From Lithodes maja (lineage: Eukaryota > Arthropoda > Malacostraca > Decapoda > Lithodidae), in NCBI GenBank assembly GCA_037953745.1, contig JBAKBP010012992.1, positions 1 through 64,000 of the forward strand: a stretch of 64,000 nt of DNA, written 5' to 3'. Every line of letters begins with the position of its first letter. Within the stretch, counting starts at the first letter, position 1. Positions 11,142 through 23,000 of the stretch are shown here, in pieces. The notes beneath the pieces were generated by a model, which was not told the DNA's origin, did no database searches, and saw only the letters and a list, made by a program, of their open reading frames with translations. The position numbers and the translations under genes are program-made.

Positions 11142-11494
11142 GAGCTATCCCAGTGCATACCATCTCCTTTACGTAGGGCACGTGGTACCCGTCTTGCAAC
11201 TCAATCTCACCCCTACTCTGTGCAACTCTCCAACCCAAGAGTGAAACGTTACTCTCAAACTTTCTTCTACTCAACAGCTGAGCTCTGGAACTCTCTCCCA
11301 GAATCAGTCTTTTCCGCTTCCTATGACTTAAATTGCTTCAAACTCCGTGTGTCCAGGCATTTTGGCTCGAACGTCCCTTGATTTTGGCCCTGTCACTCTT
11401 TCAACTATGGGGGAGGCACTCGCTATAGGCAGTTATGCCTTTTGCCTCCCTCAATTACATAGAAAAAAAAAAAATATGATGATGACAAGGAAAA

Positions 11495-11752
11495 GATGTA
11501 TCCGGGCGTATGCCGTACGGTCATGTTTACATAGGTCGATCGCTTGCGGTTAAGTTCCTGTCTATTTTGACAGCCATTTGTTTTTTCTGTTTTTTTTTTG
11601 CCCCCCTGCTGGCAATATACAGTATATGATGATGACAATAAGTCATGGGGGGGGTAAGGGGAGTTCCACGGCAGTCAAAATAGACGGGAACATGTTCGTG
11701 AGTGTCCGCGCACAGTGTAAATGAGGCGGGCGGTACGCCCGAATACTACATC
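11495..11752. mobile_element. Short foldback MITE, copy 2
   Basis: The left arm (gatgtatccgggcgta, then gtctattttgacagcc) is repeated in inverse at the right (cagtcaaaatagac, then tacgcccgaatactacatc). Related to 8,093-8,324. Confidence 0.65.
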
Positions 11753-11900
11753 CTTGCTGATGACAATACTGTATGTCCCCTCAAGGATCAAGGTGTCCGG
11801 CAATAGACAGATAATATATTTTTTTTTTTCAAGTTATACCGTCTACCGGTACCTCTCACGGATGTCAAGTAGGAACTGGATCTTGTGAACCCAATGAGGT

Positions 11901-12218
11901 TTGTTGTTCCCCAGGCTGCCTGGCCGAACAGCCCCAAGGCCATAACCGAGTGCCCCCACAGAACCCTCCCTGCCTACTACAATAAAGCCTGGGTGACCGA
12001 AGCTACTCCATGGCGGGGAGCTGTGGATGGTGCGGAAATGCCCGGGAAACCAAAGCACCACCCAGGGCCCTGTGCCCCTCAGTAATTATGAAGAGAAAGT
12101 TGGGGGGCAAAGGAAAAATGTTACGCTTTGGCTTCCAATCTGCCAACCTCTAGGTTGACGCCGTCACTTGAGATCTAGAAAATATATAAGTAGAAAGAAC
12201 AGTCAGAGTAAGCTATGA
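11901..12218 (-). mobile_element. SINE copy 1 (5'-truncated)
   Basis: Minus-strand copy of a roughly 400-bp SINE also found at 40,991, 43,187, 44,382 and 62,056. On its own strand it ends ctgttcggccaggcagcctggggaacaacaa.. The 5' tip seen in other copies is missing. Confidence 0.75.
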
Positions 12219-12854
12219 AGAAAAGAACATAATATAAGAAAATGGGGGTAACGTTCAACAAGACTACATCGGCCTTATTTACCATGTTTTTTGTTTTTTT
12301 CTTCAAGGAATATAGTGTTTCATAGTTGTTTTGCATGGTTTGAGTGGAGGATTTACATAAACTTACCCACTATCTATCAATCTGAAGATACAGCATCAAA
12401 TTGCGCCATTTATTGGGTGAATCGCGCTTTTACAGTAGGTAAGGGAAATTGTGGGGTACATTGGATACACGATGGGTTGAGGGGGGGGGTTGCCCCCCCT
12501 CACCCCCCCCCTTGATTTATTGTCATCCTCATATATGTAGATTTGTAAGGGGGCAAAAACAGGTTGCCGGTATTTCGTTTTTGTGAGTAACGCTCACGCC
12601 ATTTATTGGGTGAATCACTCACCGCATCTTTCGAAACAAGAAGAAGAAGGACGAAGGATTCATTGTGCGCAATGCTTTGTTTACGGTCGGGACATTATTT
12701 TAGTGTTATTTTTCGGTGTAATCGGGTTTTTTCAAGTGTCGATAACGAAATTCCTCCATGCGGACTATAATGAGAAGAATATGGCGAGTCTAAAATGGTC
12801 CCTGTTTTCCTTAATAAATTGTTTCTAATAAGGCGGATGTAGTGTCCTTGAAGA
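12219..12854. other. No gene recognised; low-complexity patches
   Basis: Contains homopolymer G/C runs near 12,480-12,510 and a repeated catttattgggtgaatc at about 12,409 and 12,600. No coding similarity seen. Confidence 0.4.
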
Positions 12855-12965
12855 TTATCGAAAATGGGAGTCTGCAGAAAGCCGATTGGCCTACACAAGG
12901 CAGATCCCGGTCACACCCAACCCTAATTAATTATAAGGCCTAATTATAAGCCCAGCTTACTAACA
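12855..12965 (-). mobile_element. CR1-like LINE 3' tail fragment
   Basis: A short stretch beginning aaaatgggagtctgcag that resembles the 3' tail of the CR1-like fragment at 13,005. It also resembles part of the PLE B 3' region at 51,566 and 58,860-58,960. Confidence 0.55.
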
Positions 12966-13004
12966 CCATTAGGACTGACCTCACCGAAACGGTCAGAGGT
13001 CAGA

Positions 13005-13745
13005 AAAATGGGGGTCTGCAGAGTGCCGTTTGGCCCACACCTGACAGATCCCCCTCACACCCAACCCATCTCGTCCATATGCCTATCTAATTTTATCTTA
13101 AAGCTCCCTATCGTTCTTGATCCCACTATAGCACTTGGTAGCCTATTCCACCTATCTACAACTCTGTTACCAAGCCAATATTTGCCTATATCTTTCTTAA
13201 AACAAAATTTATCTAATTTGAAACCATTTGTACGAGTTCTTTCGCTATCACTGAGCTTTATTACATTTTTCATGTCCCCTTTATTAATCCCACTAACCCA
13301 CTTGAATACCTCTATCATATCCCCTCTAACTCTGCGTCTCTCTAACGAATGTAAGCCTAATTTCTTCAATCTTTTTTCATACGGACGATTTCTAATATTG
13401 TGGATCATTTTTGTCATTCTATGTTGTACTCTCTCCAAGTCCATTCTTTAATAAGGACACCAAAATTGAACAGCATAATCCATATGGGGTCTCACTAATG
13501 ACAAGTAAAGTTTTAAGATAACATCAGCAGTTCTGTTACACTCCTAGAGATAAACCCGAGAACCCTGTTTGCCTTGTTACGAACGCTTATACTGTACATT
13601 GTTTTCTAGTCTTTAAATCATTGCTAACAAACACACCTAGATCTTTCTCACAGTCTGAGTTTTCTAATTCCATATTAACTAGTTTATATTTAACATTTCT
13701 ATGCATCTTCCCTATCTTTAATACCTTGCATTTGTCAATGTCAAG
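13005..13745 (-). mobile_element. CR1-like LINE 3' fragment
   Basis: Minus-strand remains of a LINE C terminus. An intact stretch (13,444-13,055) encodes LERVQHRMTKMI, RPYEKRLKKLGLHSLERRR, GDMIEVFKWVSG and WNRLPSAIVGS, the conserved tail of CR1/jockey RTs. Further upstream (13,740-13,450), broken frames still show the VNMELENSDCEKDLGVFVS type of segment. It is 5'-truncated at about 13,745, where a SINE tip abuts. Confidence 0.75.
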
Positions 13746-13790
13746 GGCAAAGATCGCTCAGGTCTCACACTGATGGAATAGCCCATCACC
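13746..13790 (-). mobile_element. SINE 5'-tip fragment
   Basis: About 45 bases matching the 5' tip of the local SINE family (gcaaagatcgctcaggtctc and cccatcacca blocks). It abuts the CR1 fragment, suggesting the LINE inserted into a SINE. Confidence 0.5.
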
Positions 13791-13961
13791 ACCCAATGAG
13801 GTTCTTCATTTTACCCTATAGCTATTATTTTTATAGTACAATATGCTTGTGCTTCTCCATGTTTCATTTGCCATTGCGAGTTTTAGTTATCTACAACTTT
13901 CCTTGGTAAACTTACTTACCTGTGAACCTTTCCTTCGGCAGGTGTGTGTTGGCAGCAAGTG

Positions 13962-14090
13962 ATGCCAGCCTCATCCGTTGATGTGATTGGTGGTGCGCTC
14001 CAATCAGTGTACCGCCAAAACTCTCACCACCACCACCACCACAACAAGTCACCACAGATCCAGGACCAACTCTTGGTGGCTAGTAAACAG
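13962..14090 (+). CDS. USP36: USP36 coding exon 1
   Basis: Begins at ATG (MPASSVDVIGGALQSVY) shortly after a 3' splice site (ccttcggcag ends 13,941), so a 5' UTR exon lies upstream. Contains a run of six His (near 14,025) and ends LLVASKQ at a gtaagt donor, phase 0. The upstream in-frame MCWQQV is not favoured because it would start right at the splice junction. The Met choice is inferred. Confidence 0.7.
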
Positions 14091-17000
14091 GTAAGTTGTT
14101 TTGATTTATACAATATTTATATGTGTAACATAATTAGATTTAATATCTTTTATAAAGATACAAATACAGTACAGTACTGTAGGCTACAGTAAGATCTCCA
14201 TTCTCAAAATCAATACGGACCGAAAAGAAACTTGCTAGATTCATATTATACTGTACCGGTACAGTATTCAAGATGCAAAGTTACGGTAACTTATTATGGG
14301 GAAAAATACAACAAGGATCAATGAGTTGGCAAGTAACACACACCAAATCTGACAATGACCACATTGATACCGGTACCCCATACAGTAATCAGACAAATAG
14401 CATTCCACATAGTGTATTTATCGTTAGAGTACAGGTATAATGTAATAGAATGGTAAAAACAAGAAGTAAAGTTGAATACGGTACAGTAGAACCATAAATG
14501 GTACAATGTGGGTTCCGAGGCAATGTAAGAGTTAGTGCGACTCGATAATGAGTTCTGTGCGTATGTGTGTGGGAATGGGTGGTGTATATGGAATTCTGTA
14601 ACATCCACGCGATAGAAAATTTATGGTCTCGATCTTTATTTTTAATGTGTAGGGCGCTGTTTTAGCGCATATCACACATAATGGTGCTTATGTGTGTGTG
14701 ACCCCATACCCCCTCCATCCCTGCAGACACACTGAATATCTAACTATCTTGTGTCGTTTCGGCCATCATTCACTGGCCTCGGCAAGAGCTGCTCCCCCCC
14801 CGAAATTTTTTGCTGCAGCAGGCTATTCGAGGGAGCAGCTCTCTCCCCCGCGAAGCTTGGCTGATCAGGCACTGACTTGAGATGGTTGTCCAAATAGATA
14901 GATGGTGCAGTAATACTGTTTTTTATGGTACCGTAAATACAACAAATTGTGGTCCGAATTGAAGCTAAATCTTTTGCACTGGTGGACGTGTCAGAAACAG
15001 GTCTATCGCATTTGTAGAGTTAAATACAGAATATGAATACACCGAAGCCATATTTTTTAGGTTCTGGTTAACACTGTGGAATATGAATGTGCTGGGTGCC
15101 AACAAACGACCGTTCTGGGCACACTACGGACCAAGTATGTCAATCTGAGCAGTGGGAGTAGCAGTGGGGAGGAAACTAACACCACCAGCCCGGGGGGAGA
15201 GGAGGACGGTACCGGATCTGCCCCCCACATGGCCCACTCGGCGCTCAACACCACCCACGGTCACCATCCCAAGGGGGGGGCGCCCCGGGAAGATCAGCTG
15301 GACGAGCCCCGAGTCACACTATGGCCTCGGGAAAAGGTGACACTGGGGTGGAGAAAGACCTTCCCTCCCGGTGCCGGCATGTGCAACCTCGGCAACACCT
15401 GCTACCTTAACTCTTCACTACAGGTGGGTGGAGATTTCTTTAATTAGTAGCTTCCTAACCCTTCTCCCGATCCTATTTCCAACACCTATTGTCACCTGTT
15501 CTGGCGAACCCTACAATAGCTGATAGGTGTTATCTCGCTGCGCATTATGCCGCCTGAGAGCAGCCCTCTTTGTATCCCACTATGCAAACATATTCCCGTA
15601 GTCCATAGGAGTGGCAAGGGGAGATCCGCCATTGAAACAATAGATACATTACGACATGAGAGGTTATATTTATATTTTTCGTACCCCAGGCCTTGTTCCA
15701 CATCCCCGCACTGGCAAACTGGCTGCTGGAGGACTTGAGCTGCCACGTGGAGCGGTGCCAGACCACGACCAACGCTGCCTCCTTCTGTTCTCTGTGTGCC
15801 ATGATGCGGACCCTCCGGCTGGCCCTTGACCGATCCAACAATGTCATCAAACCCACACATATACACCACAAGTTGAAGAGTGAGTTGATATTCTTTTGGT
15901 GTTATTTGGTACCCGTATTCGTAGAACTGTAGTAGTCTCTGAACAATCCAACGATGTCAGCTCCGCAAACACACAGAAGTAAAATGGTAAGTTGATATGA
16001 TTTTTGTATTGGTGTCGATGGTTGAGTGTGGGGATTTAGTAATGGAGCTATTGTTTTACTGTTAGCATTTGAATACCTCCAACATGATATACACTTACAC
16101 AGAACACCCTCTTGAAACAACCCTATTAAGCATCCCTACAAAACCACCCCATGTAACACTCCTACTAAACAACCACACAGAATGTTGCCAGACAACAACC
16201 AATGCTGTCGCCTTCTGTTCTGTTCACTGTTTGCCATGATGTGGAACCTCAGGCTGGCTCTAGATCTCTACAACTGTCATCAAACACACACACCACAAGT
16301 TTGAGAGTGAGTCACTACAGTATCGTACTTCTTTGTATAAAGAGGCTTTGGAGTTTTCCTTTATTGCCCGGATAGCTTTGGCCTCTTTCTGATGCTCCAG
16401 TTTCTACGGTAAGAAATATGCAGCTTGATCCAAGATGATAGTCCAAGCTGAATTCCAAGTGTTCAGATATTCAATTCTCCCCTTCATCCTTTGTCTGAAA
16501 GAATATACTGTAACTTAAAGCTTCATGCTTTTGGGCTGTTTGCTTTTTCAAATAGATTTCCTTCTGATTATTTTGAATGAGTGGGGTTTTACTGTATTAT
16601 TTTATTGTTATCATTATCTCTTCATGTAGCCCATAAAGTATGGTACTGTGAAATGACCTAGCTTCGGACGGGGGCTATACTTCGGACATTTTTGGATAAA
16701 AGTATGTAAGCTACAGTTATGGAAAAATTACTGCATTATGGAAGAACACCGCAGACATACTGTACTTGTTTTTCCATAACATCATGTATTTATCCCATAA
16801 CTGTGGTTCATTGTATAATAATGTTTTCTAGAGTGTCTGAAGTTATCTCACCATCCGAAGTTACGTCATAGTAACTGTTCCTGTTTATGTATGTGTGTCT
16901 GCAAGAATGCTTAATGTGTTCACTCTCCGGCAGGTATCGGGAAAACGCTGGTGTACGGAAGACAGGAGGATGCCCATGAGTTTATCAAGTTACTTCTGGA

Positions 17001-20000
17001 CCACATGGAGAAGTCCTACCTGTCCTTCAGAAGAGCCAGCAAGTTGGATCATCGTTCCCGAGAGACCACCCCACTTAACCAGATATTTGGAGGATACCTT
17101 AGACAACAAGGTCAGTTCATTAAGAAGAGTTTACTAATGATCTATTTCCTGGACCTTTCATCCGTATCTCTGGTGCGACAGCTTTTGAAATTTACTTTTT
17201 TATTATTTACATTGTCACCTACAATATTAAAATGTAAAACTTGCAAACTAAATAAACCAAAACTGGGACAAAGACAATATAAAGGCAAAATAACTAATCA
17301 AAATCGCTATGTGGAAACGACGCTTACTAAAATAATATTTATGAAATAAAAGAACACAATGCACCACATAGGGTATACATTACTACACGAGCAAGTTAAT
17401 CTGTTTCCCAAGCAAACTAATCGCACACATAACAACGCACTATCGTCACATTCAAGGAATTAGTCAGTTTGGGAAGTCCGGGACGTTCTGGTAAATTTTT
17501 ACTAAACTATGCATGAATGAAGAAACTATTATCATATTTCCTGTCCAGTCCTTTTTTGCAAGTACAAAATAGTCTCATAATGTTTACCTTGTGTACATCA
17601 CCTTAACACACAGTGAAATATATTTTGGTGTTATGTGATAGCCTATTGTATAATTAGTCCATGGGAATTAGATGAAAATAGGGTGTTTAATCAAACAAAT
17701 TGCAATAGTTTGTTTTATTGCATGAACATGTTAGTTGGACTCCTAGTAACACCATATCCAAAATCGGACAAATTCGGACATATGGTATTTACGTAATTCA
17801 CATTTTAACCCTTTCAGTAGGGAAATTTTTCTCGAAAATGGTGCATCATACAGCTAAGAGGTATACAGTAGATACTAAAAAAATCGGAAAAAGTTTTGTG
17901 CTCAAGTTATGTTCTATAAATTTTTTCCCTAAAACCTATATACATAGTCTTTATGCAAATAAGCCCAGAATTGGAATACGTGATTATGAAAAACTTGGAA
18001 AAAACAACTTTGCACTCACATTTCATTAAATATCTCATAACCTACTTATTTCACCGCAAATTGTTATAGAATAAATCTTTTAGAGGGAATTCTTTTTGTT
18101 ATTTTGGCATACTTTTTATTCTTCTAAATGCTAATTTATTGGACAAAAATGTAAAATATAGAATACACACAATGTGAACATGTGTGAACAAATAAACACA
18201 AATTTGGAGTTTTGGCATATTAACTGCAATTATTTATTTTTATTACATAAACGTGTCATTTGGACTCTTTGAATTACTATTTCAAACAACTTTAATTGAA
18301 GTTATTTTATATTCAAAATTATACTAATTTCTTTTTTAAATGAGATATCTCCTCAAATAAAAAGTTTATTATATACAGTAAATTTATTGAAAACTAATAC
18401 AACATAAACTATAGGATTTCTTGTCTAGTATATGATTTGACCTTGACCTCTATGGATGAATCCTTGGGTCATAAGGTCAGCTATGTCTATTATAAAAAAC
18501 AAAATCTCTTTGATTGCCTTGTGGATTACATTACAGTAGTTATAAATGATATGATTATATAAGATGGCCAACAGAATAGTGATCTATTGGCTATTTTAAC
18601 AATTTAAAGAACAGAAAAAGAGACTGTGAAACAAGAGTAAGAAAAAATAAAAATTATTGTGGCTGAAAGTACATGCATTATGCCTGAACTAGCTCAATCA
18701 CATTCAATATCCTCATCAGAGAATGTGTTGACACAAGTACTAGTTTGACACTCCTCGCAAAACTCTGTACATAGTAGGCCTAACCCATGTTTTTTGCATG
18801 AACAGTGTAGAGTGTCACAAAAGCCTTTACATTTACATCTAATTACTTTCAACAAGGTGTCAGGTGCTGGGCTGTTGTCCATCGTACATGGTATTAGTTT
18901 GTTTTCGTTTCTCTTCCACCCCCAATCATCAGGTTTGATATTTGTTTCCTAGCCATACTTGTGTTTCATAATAAACACGAAATGAGTGATATTTAGCTGC
19001 ATCACTAGGAGGTGGCAGGTCTTTAATGTCAACACTTCTCAAACTCTTTATGACTCTACCTTGAAACTTTTTCTTTCTTAACTCATCAAGAGATGTACAG
19101 TCGACCCTCGCAAATTCGGACTAAAAGAGACTGGGCCTTGTCCGAATTCAGGAAAAGTCCGGATTCAGAAAATAGTGTACCTGGGTATTTTTGGGCATAG
19201 AACGCCAGTAAAATCCAGTCTCATCGGCGTTATATACTTGAGAGAGGGTTAGGTTCTCTTCCTCCACAAACATTCACGCCACTAGACCTCTCCTGAAGAA
19301 ACCACTTCAGTACAGCTGCATCTAGCTGGGAATGATCAGCTGTGGTCATATTTTTCCTTGGTCTTGCTTTGCCAGTTTTAGATTTATTGCCTTCGACACA
19401 AAATTTAGCAGCATAGTTCTTTAACTTGTCCTTGGTCTTACGTATATCGGAGACGTATATTTGACCTACCGGACAAAATTTTAAGTATTCGGACAAGTAT
19501 GCGTTACGGTACGCACTACCGGACGATCGGACCGGACTCCGGATTGTGTCCGGATTGTTGAAAGTCCGGATTGGTGAAGTCCGGATTTGCGAGGGTCGAC
19601 TGTACAATCACTGCTAGAGCTGTAAACTAGAATAAGTGCTCTTTCTCCTGCTTTTTGTATTGCCTTATGAGTCGACTTGTCAGACAAGAATGGCACTGCA
19701 CATTCAAATAAGATGTTTTGTTTCTTCAATACAACCCCCTTTCCTATGGTGTTCAGTCTTGATGTAGTATCACATCCACATCTATATCTATATGCTCAGG
19801 CCCAATCCCCATTTTGGGGGTAGCCGACTCAAGACAGAGCAAGAACAGGGAAAACACAAAAACAACATAAAACAAAAAATAAACACAGATAAAAAAACAC
19901 AAACTCTCACACATCCAGGTCACCCAGGAGAAGACCCAGAGACCAGGGTTACCAAGGTCGCTCCAGCACTCCCCCGACCCCTGACCACCCGGAGAGGTTC

Positions 20001-23000
20001 CGATCTCGGCAGGCAGACATGCAGCGGAGCCAAAGCCACAAGCCCTCCCACCACACTTCCAGGCACACCCTTCATATTAATCGTCTCCCCGGGCCAGGCG
20101 CCTGATGGACTATTATCTAGTCCAACTTGCGCCCGACCCCTTACTCCAAATGACCACGTGTTCACTCAACTATTCACAAGCATTCTCCATTCACTCCTGT
20201 CCACCACCACTTCCCCTGCCTGATCTATAGTCATTCCTCTATCATCCAAAGCCTTTCTTACACAGTCTCTCCATCTCAATGGGGGTCTTCCTGCCCTTCT
20301 ATCTCCCCTTGTACCTGACTCACATATTCTCTTTGTAAGCCTTTCATCTCCCATTCGTTCAACATGACCATACCAGCTCAGCACCCTTCTGTCCACTCTG
20401 GCTGACAAATGTTCCTGCTGCCCCACTCTCCTACGTATCTCTTCATTCCTCAATCTGTCTCTACGAGTAACTCCACACATACTCCTCAAGCAGCTCATCT
20501 CCATCACATCCAGCCCTCTTTTCTCCTTTTTCTTCAGAGCCCATGTCTCAGCCCCATACATCACTGTTGGCACAACAATTCCTTGATACAGTGCACTTTT
20601 TACTTTCACTCCGAGATTTCTCGTCTTCCACATACTTCCCATTGCTCCGAAAACTTTCCTTCCTTCACACACTCTCTGTTTTACCTCCACTTCCATACCT
20701 CCACTCCTGCTTATTGTTCCTCCTAGATATTTAAAACACTCTACTTGTTCCAATATTTCCCCATCCAGCCTCACATCTAGATTCACCCTATGATCTCCCC
20801 TATTACACACCATTACTTTACTTTTATTGACGTTCACCTTCAGTTTCCTCCTTCCACAAACCACACCAAACTCTTTGACTACCCGCTGCAGTTTCTCATC
20901 AGAATCCGCCACCAATGCTGTGTCATCAGCGAACAGCAACTGATTCAACTCCCAATCTCTACCATTCTTTCCTACTAAACCCAATCCTCTTCCCATAGTT
21001 CTCCTTTTCACCTCCCTCACCACACCATCCATAAACATATTAAACAGCCATGGTGACATTACACAACCCTGTCGCAAACCTACCTTTACCTCAAACCATT
21101 CACTCAACTCACCATTTCCTACTCTCACACATGCTCTGCTCCCTTCATAAAAACTCTTAACTGCTTCTAACAAATTTCCTCCTATTTCATAAATCCTTAA
21201 CACCTTCCACATTGCTTCACGGTCCACACGATCATACGCTTTTTCCAAGTCCATAAAAGCCCAAAATATCTCCTTATGCTTCTCTAAATACTTCTCGCAT
21301 AACTGTCTTACTGCAAACATCTGATCCACGCACCCTCTTCCCCTCCTAAAACCGCACTGTTCTTCTCCTATTGCAACTTCCGTACACTTTGTTATCCTCT
21401 CTATCAACACCCTGCCATACAGCTTTCCAACCACTGACAATAAACTAATACCTCTATAACTTGAACACTCCTGCCGATCTCCCTTCCCCTTGTTCAACGG
21501 CACAATACATGCACTCTTCCAGTCTATTGGTACCATTGACACAGCAAAGCACACATTGAAAAGTCTCACCAACCAATCTATTATCACATCTCCACCCTTC
21601 TTTATACACTCCACAGCAATACCATCCAAACCTTCTGCTTTTCCCGCTCTCATTTGTTTCACTGCTTCTTTCACCTCATTTTCCTCAATCCTTTCATTCA
21701 TTCCCTGCCACCTGGGTGGCCTGGGTAACCTATCTCCATCCACCTCTGCTTCAATCACTGCTTCTCTTCCATCTCTTGTATTTAACAAAGATTCAAAATA
21801 CTCGGCATATCTTTTCCTCACTTCAACTGGTTCCACTAGTAATTCTCCATTTTCATCTTTCACTGACTCTTCCCTCTTTTGTCCTCCTTTCCTTACTTTA
21901 TTTACCTCCTTCCAGAACATCTTCTTTCGTTCTTCAAAATTCTCACTCAGCCTTTGGCCCCACCTTTCGTTTGCATCTTTTTTCGCTTCTCTAATTTTCC
22001 GTTTTGCCTCTCTCCTTTTCTCCTTGTACCTCTCCCATACCTCAACACTACCATCCTGTAAAACCCTCTCAAAACACTGTCTCTTCTCCTCAACTGCCTT
22101 TCTCACCGTATCATTCCACCACTCGCTTCCCTTCCTGATACCTCTGCCTCCTACTTTCCTTTTGCCGCATACTACCTCTGCACTTGCTTTCACTCCTTCC
22201 TTAAACTGTTGCCATTCAATCTCTACTTCTCTCTCTTCCATCTCTCTCACTTCCATCCACTTTTCATTTAGTCTTTCCTTGTACTCCCTCTCTTTTTCAC
22301 TCTTCTCTAACTCACTAACTTTTATTACCTCTCTTACTTCACGCTTGTCTCTTATTCTCCTGTAACTCTTAACTCTTAGCTTTCCCTCCACCAGGTAATG
22401 ATCTGACATACCCTCCACCTCACCTCTCATCACATTCACATCCAGCAGTCTACACAATCTTTCCCTTGTCACCAGCACATAATCCATCAATGCCCTCTCT
22501 ACAGTCTCTCCCCTCACAAGTCTATGCCAGGTGTACTTGTGTATACGCCTTTTTTTGAAGAACGTATTACCTACACTCAATCTACACTCTTCACATACAT
22601 TTTTCAGTCTTTCTCCACTCTCGTTTATCCACATCCACATAGGGCATGCATAAATGGCAAGCATCTGCAGCATTGTTCCCCTAGTTGTGAACTAATTTCT
22701 CCTATATTCCAGACAGGGTGCTTCATATTGGGTTTCTGTGATACCATAAATAGAGGCTTACTATTGGGCTTCATGTGATGACAGAGAAGCACCAATATGT
22801 CAGTATCCTCTGCTATGACATTTGTTACCTTGCTAAGTGCCATATTAACTGCCTCCTGCACTATTAAAAGATCTGCATCTCCCTCTGCATGCTTTGTAGA
22901 TACTCCGTGCTCCTTCAGAGTTCCAGAAAGTAAGTTGATAAATTTCTGGTTTGCTAGAAATGACTCCTTGTTCTCAAAGGCAAAGACTTTAGTTGGTAAC

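Larger units (their letters stand above)
8985..11475 (+). mobile_element. Jockey-like LINE, split by a TTAA MITE
   Basis: A plus-strand LINE that starts in the linker before RT (FWHLAKNLSNN), runs through a full RT and a C-terminal region, and ends in a short 3' UTR with a poly(A)-like run (about 11,462-11,475). The element is 5'-truncated: no endonuclease is present. A 634-bp TTAA element interrupts RT motifs at 9,550-10,183, and a frameshift occurs at about 10,900. Confidence 0.85.

Noticed and set aside
18694..18882. Possible tesmin/LIN54-type CXC host gene
   Set aside because: Single CXC cluster that continues the Academ-like ORF once inserted elements are removed.
21490..22365. Long + strand ORF (291 aa)
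   Set aside because: Antisense shadow of the LINE RT/endonuclease frame; Ser/Phe/Leu-rich with no motifs.
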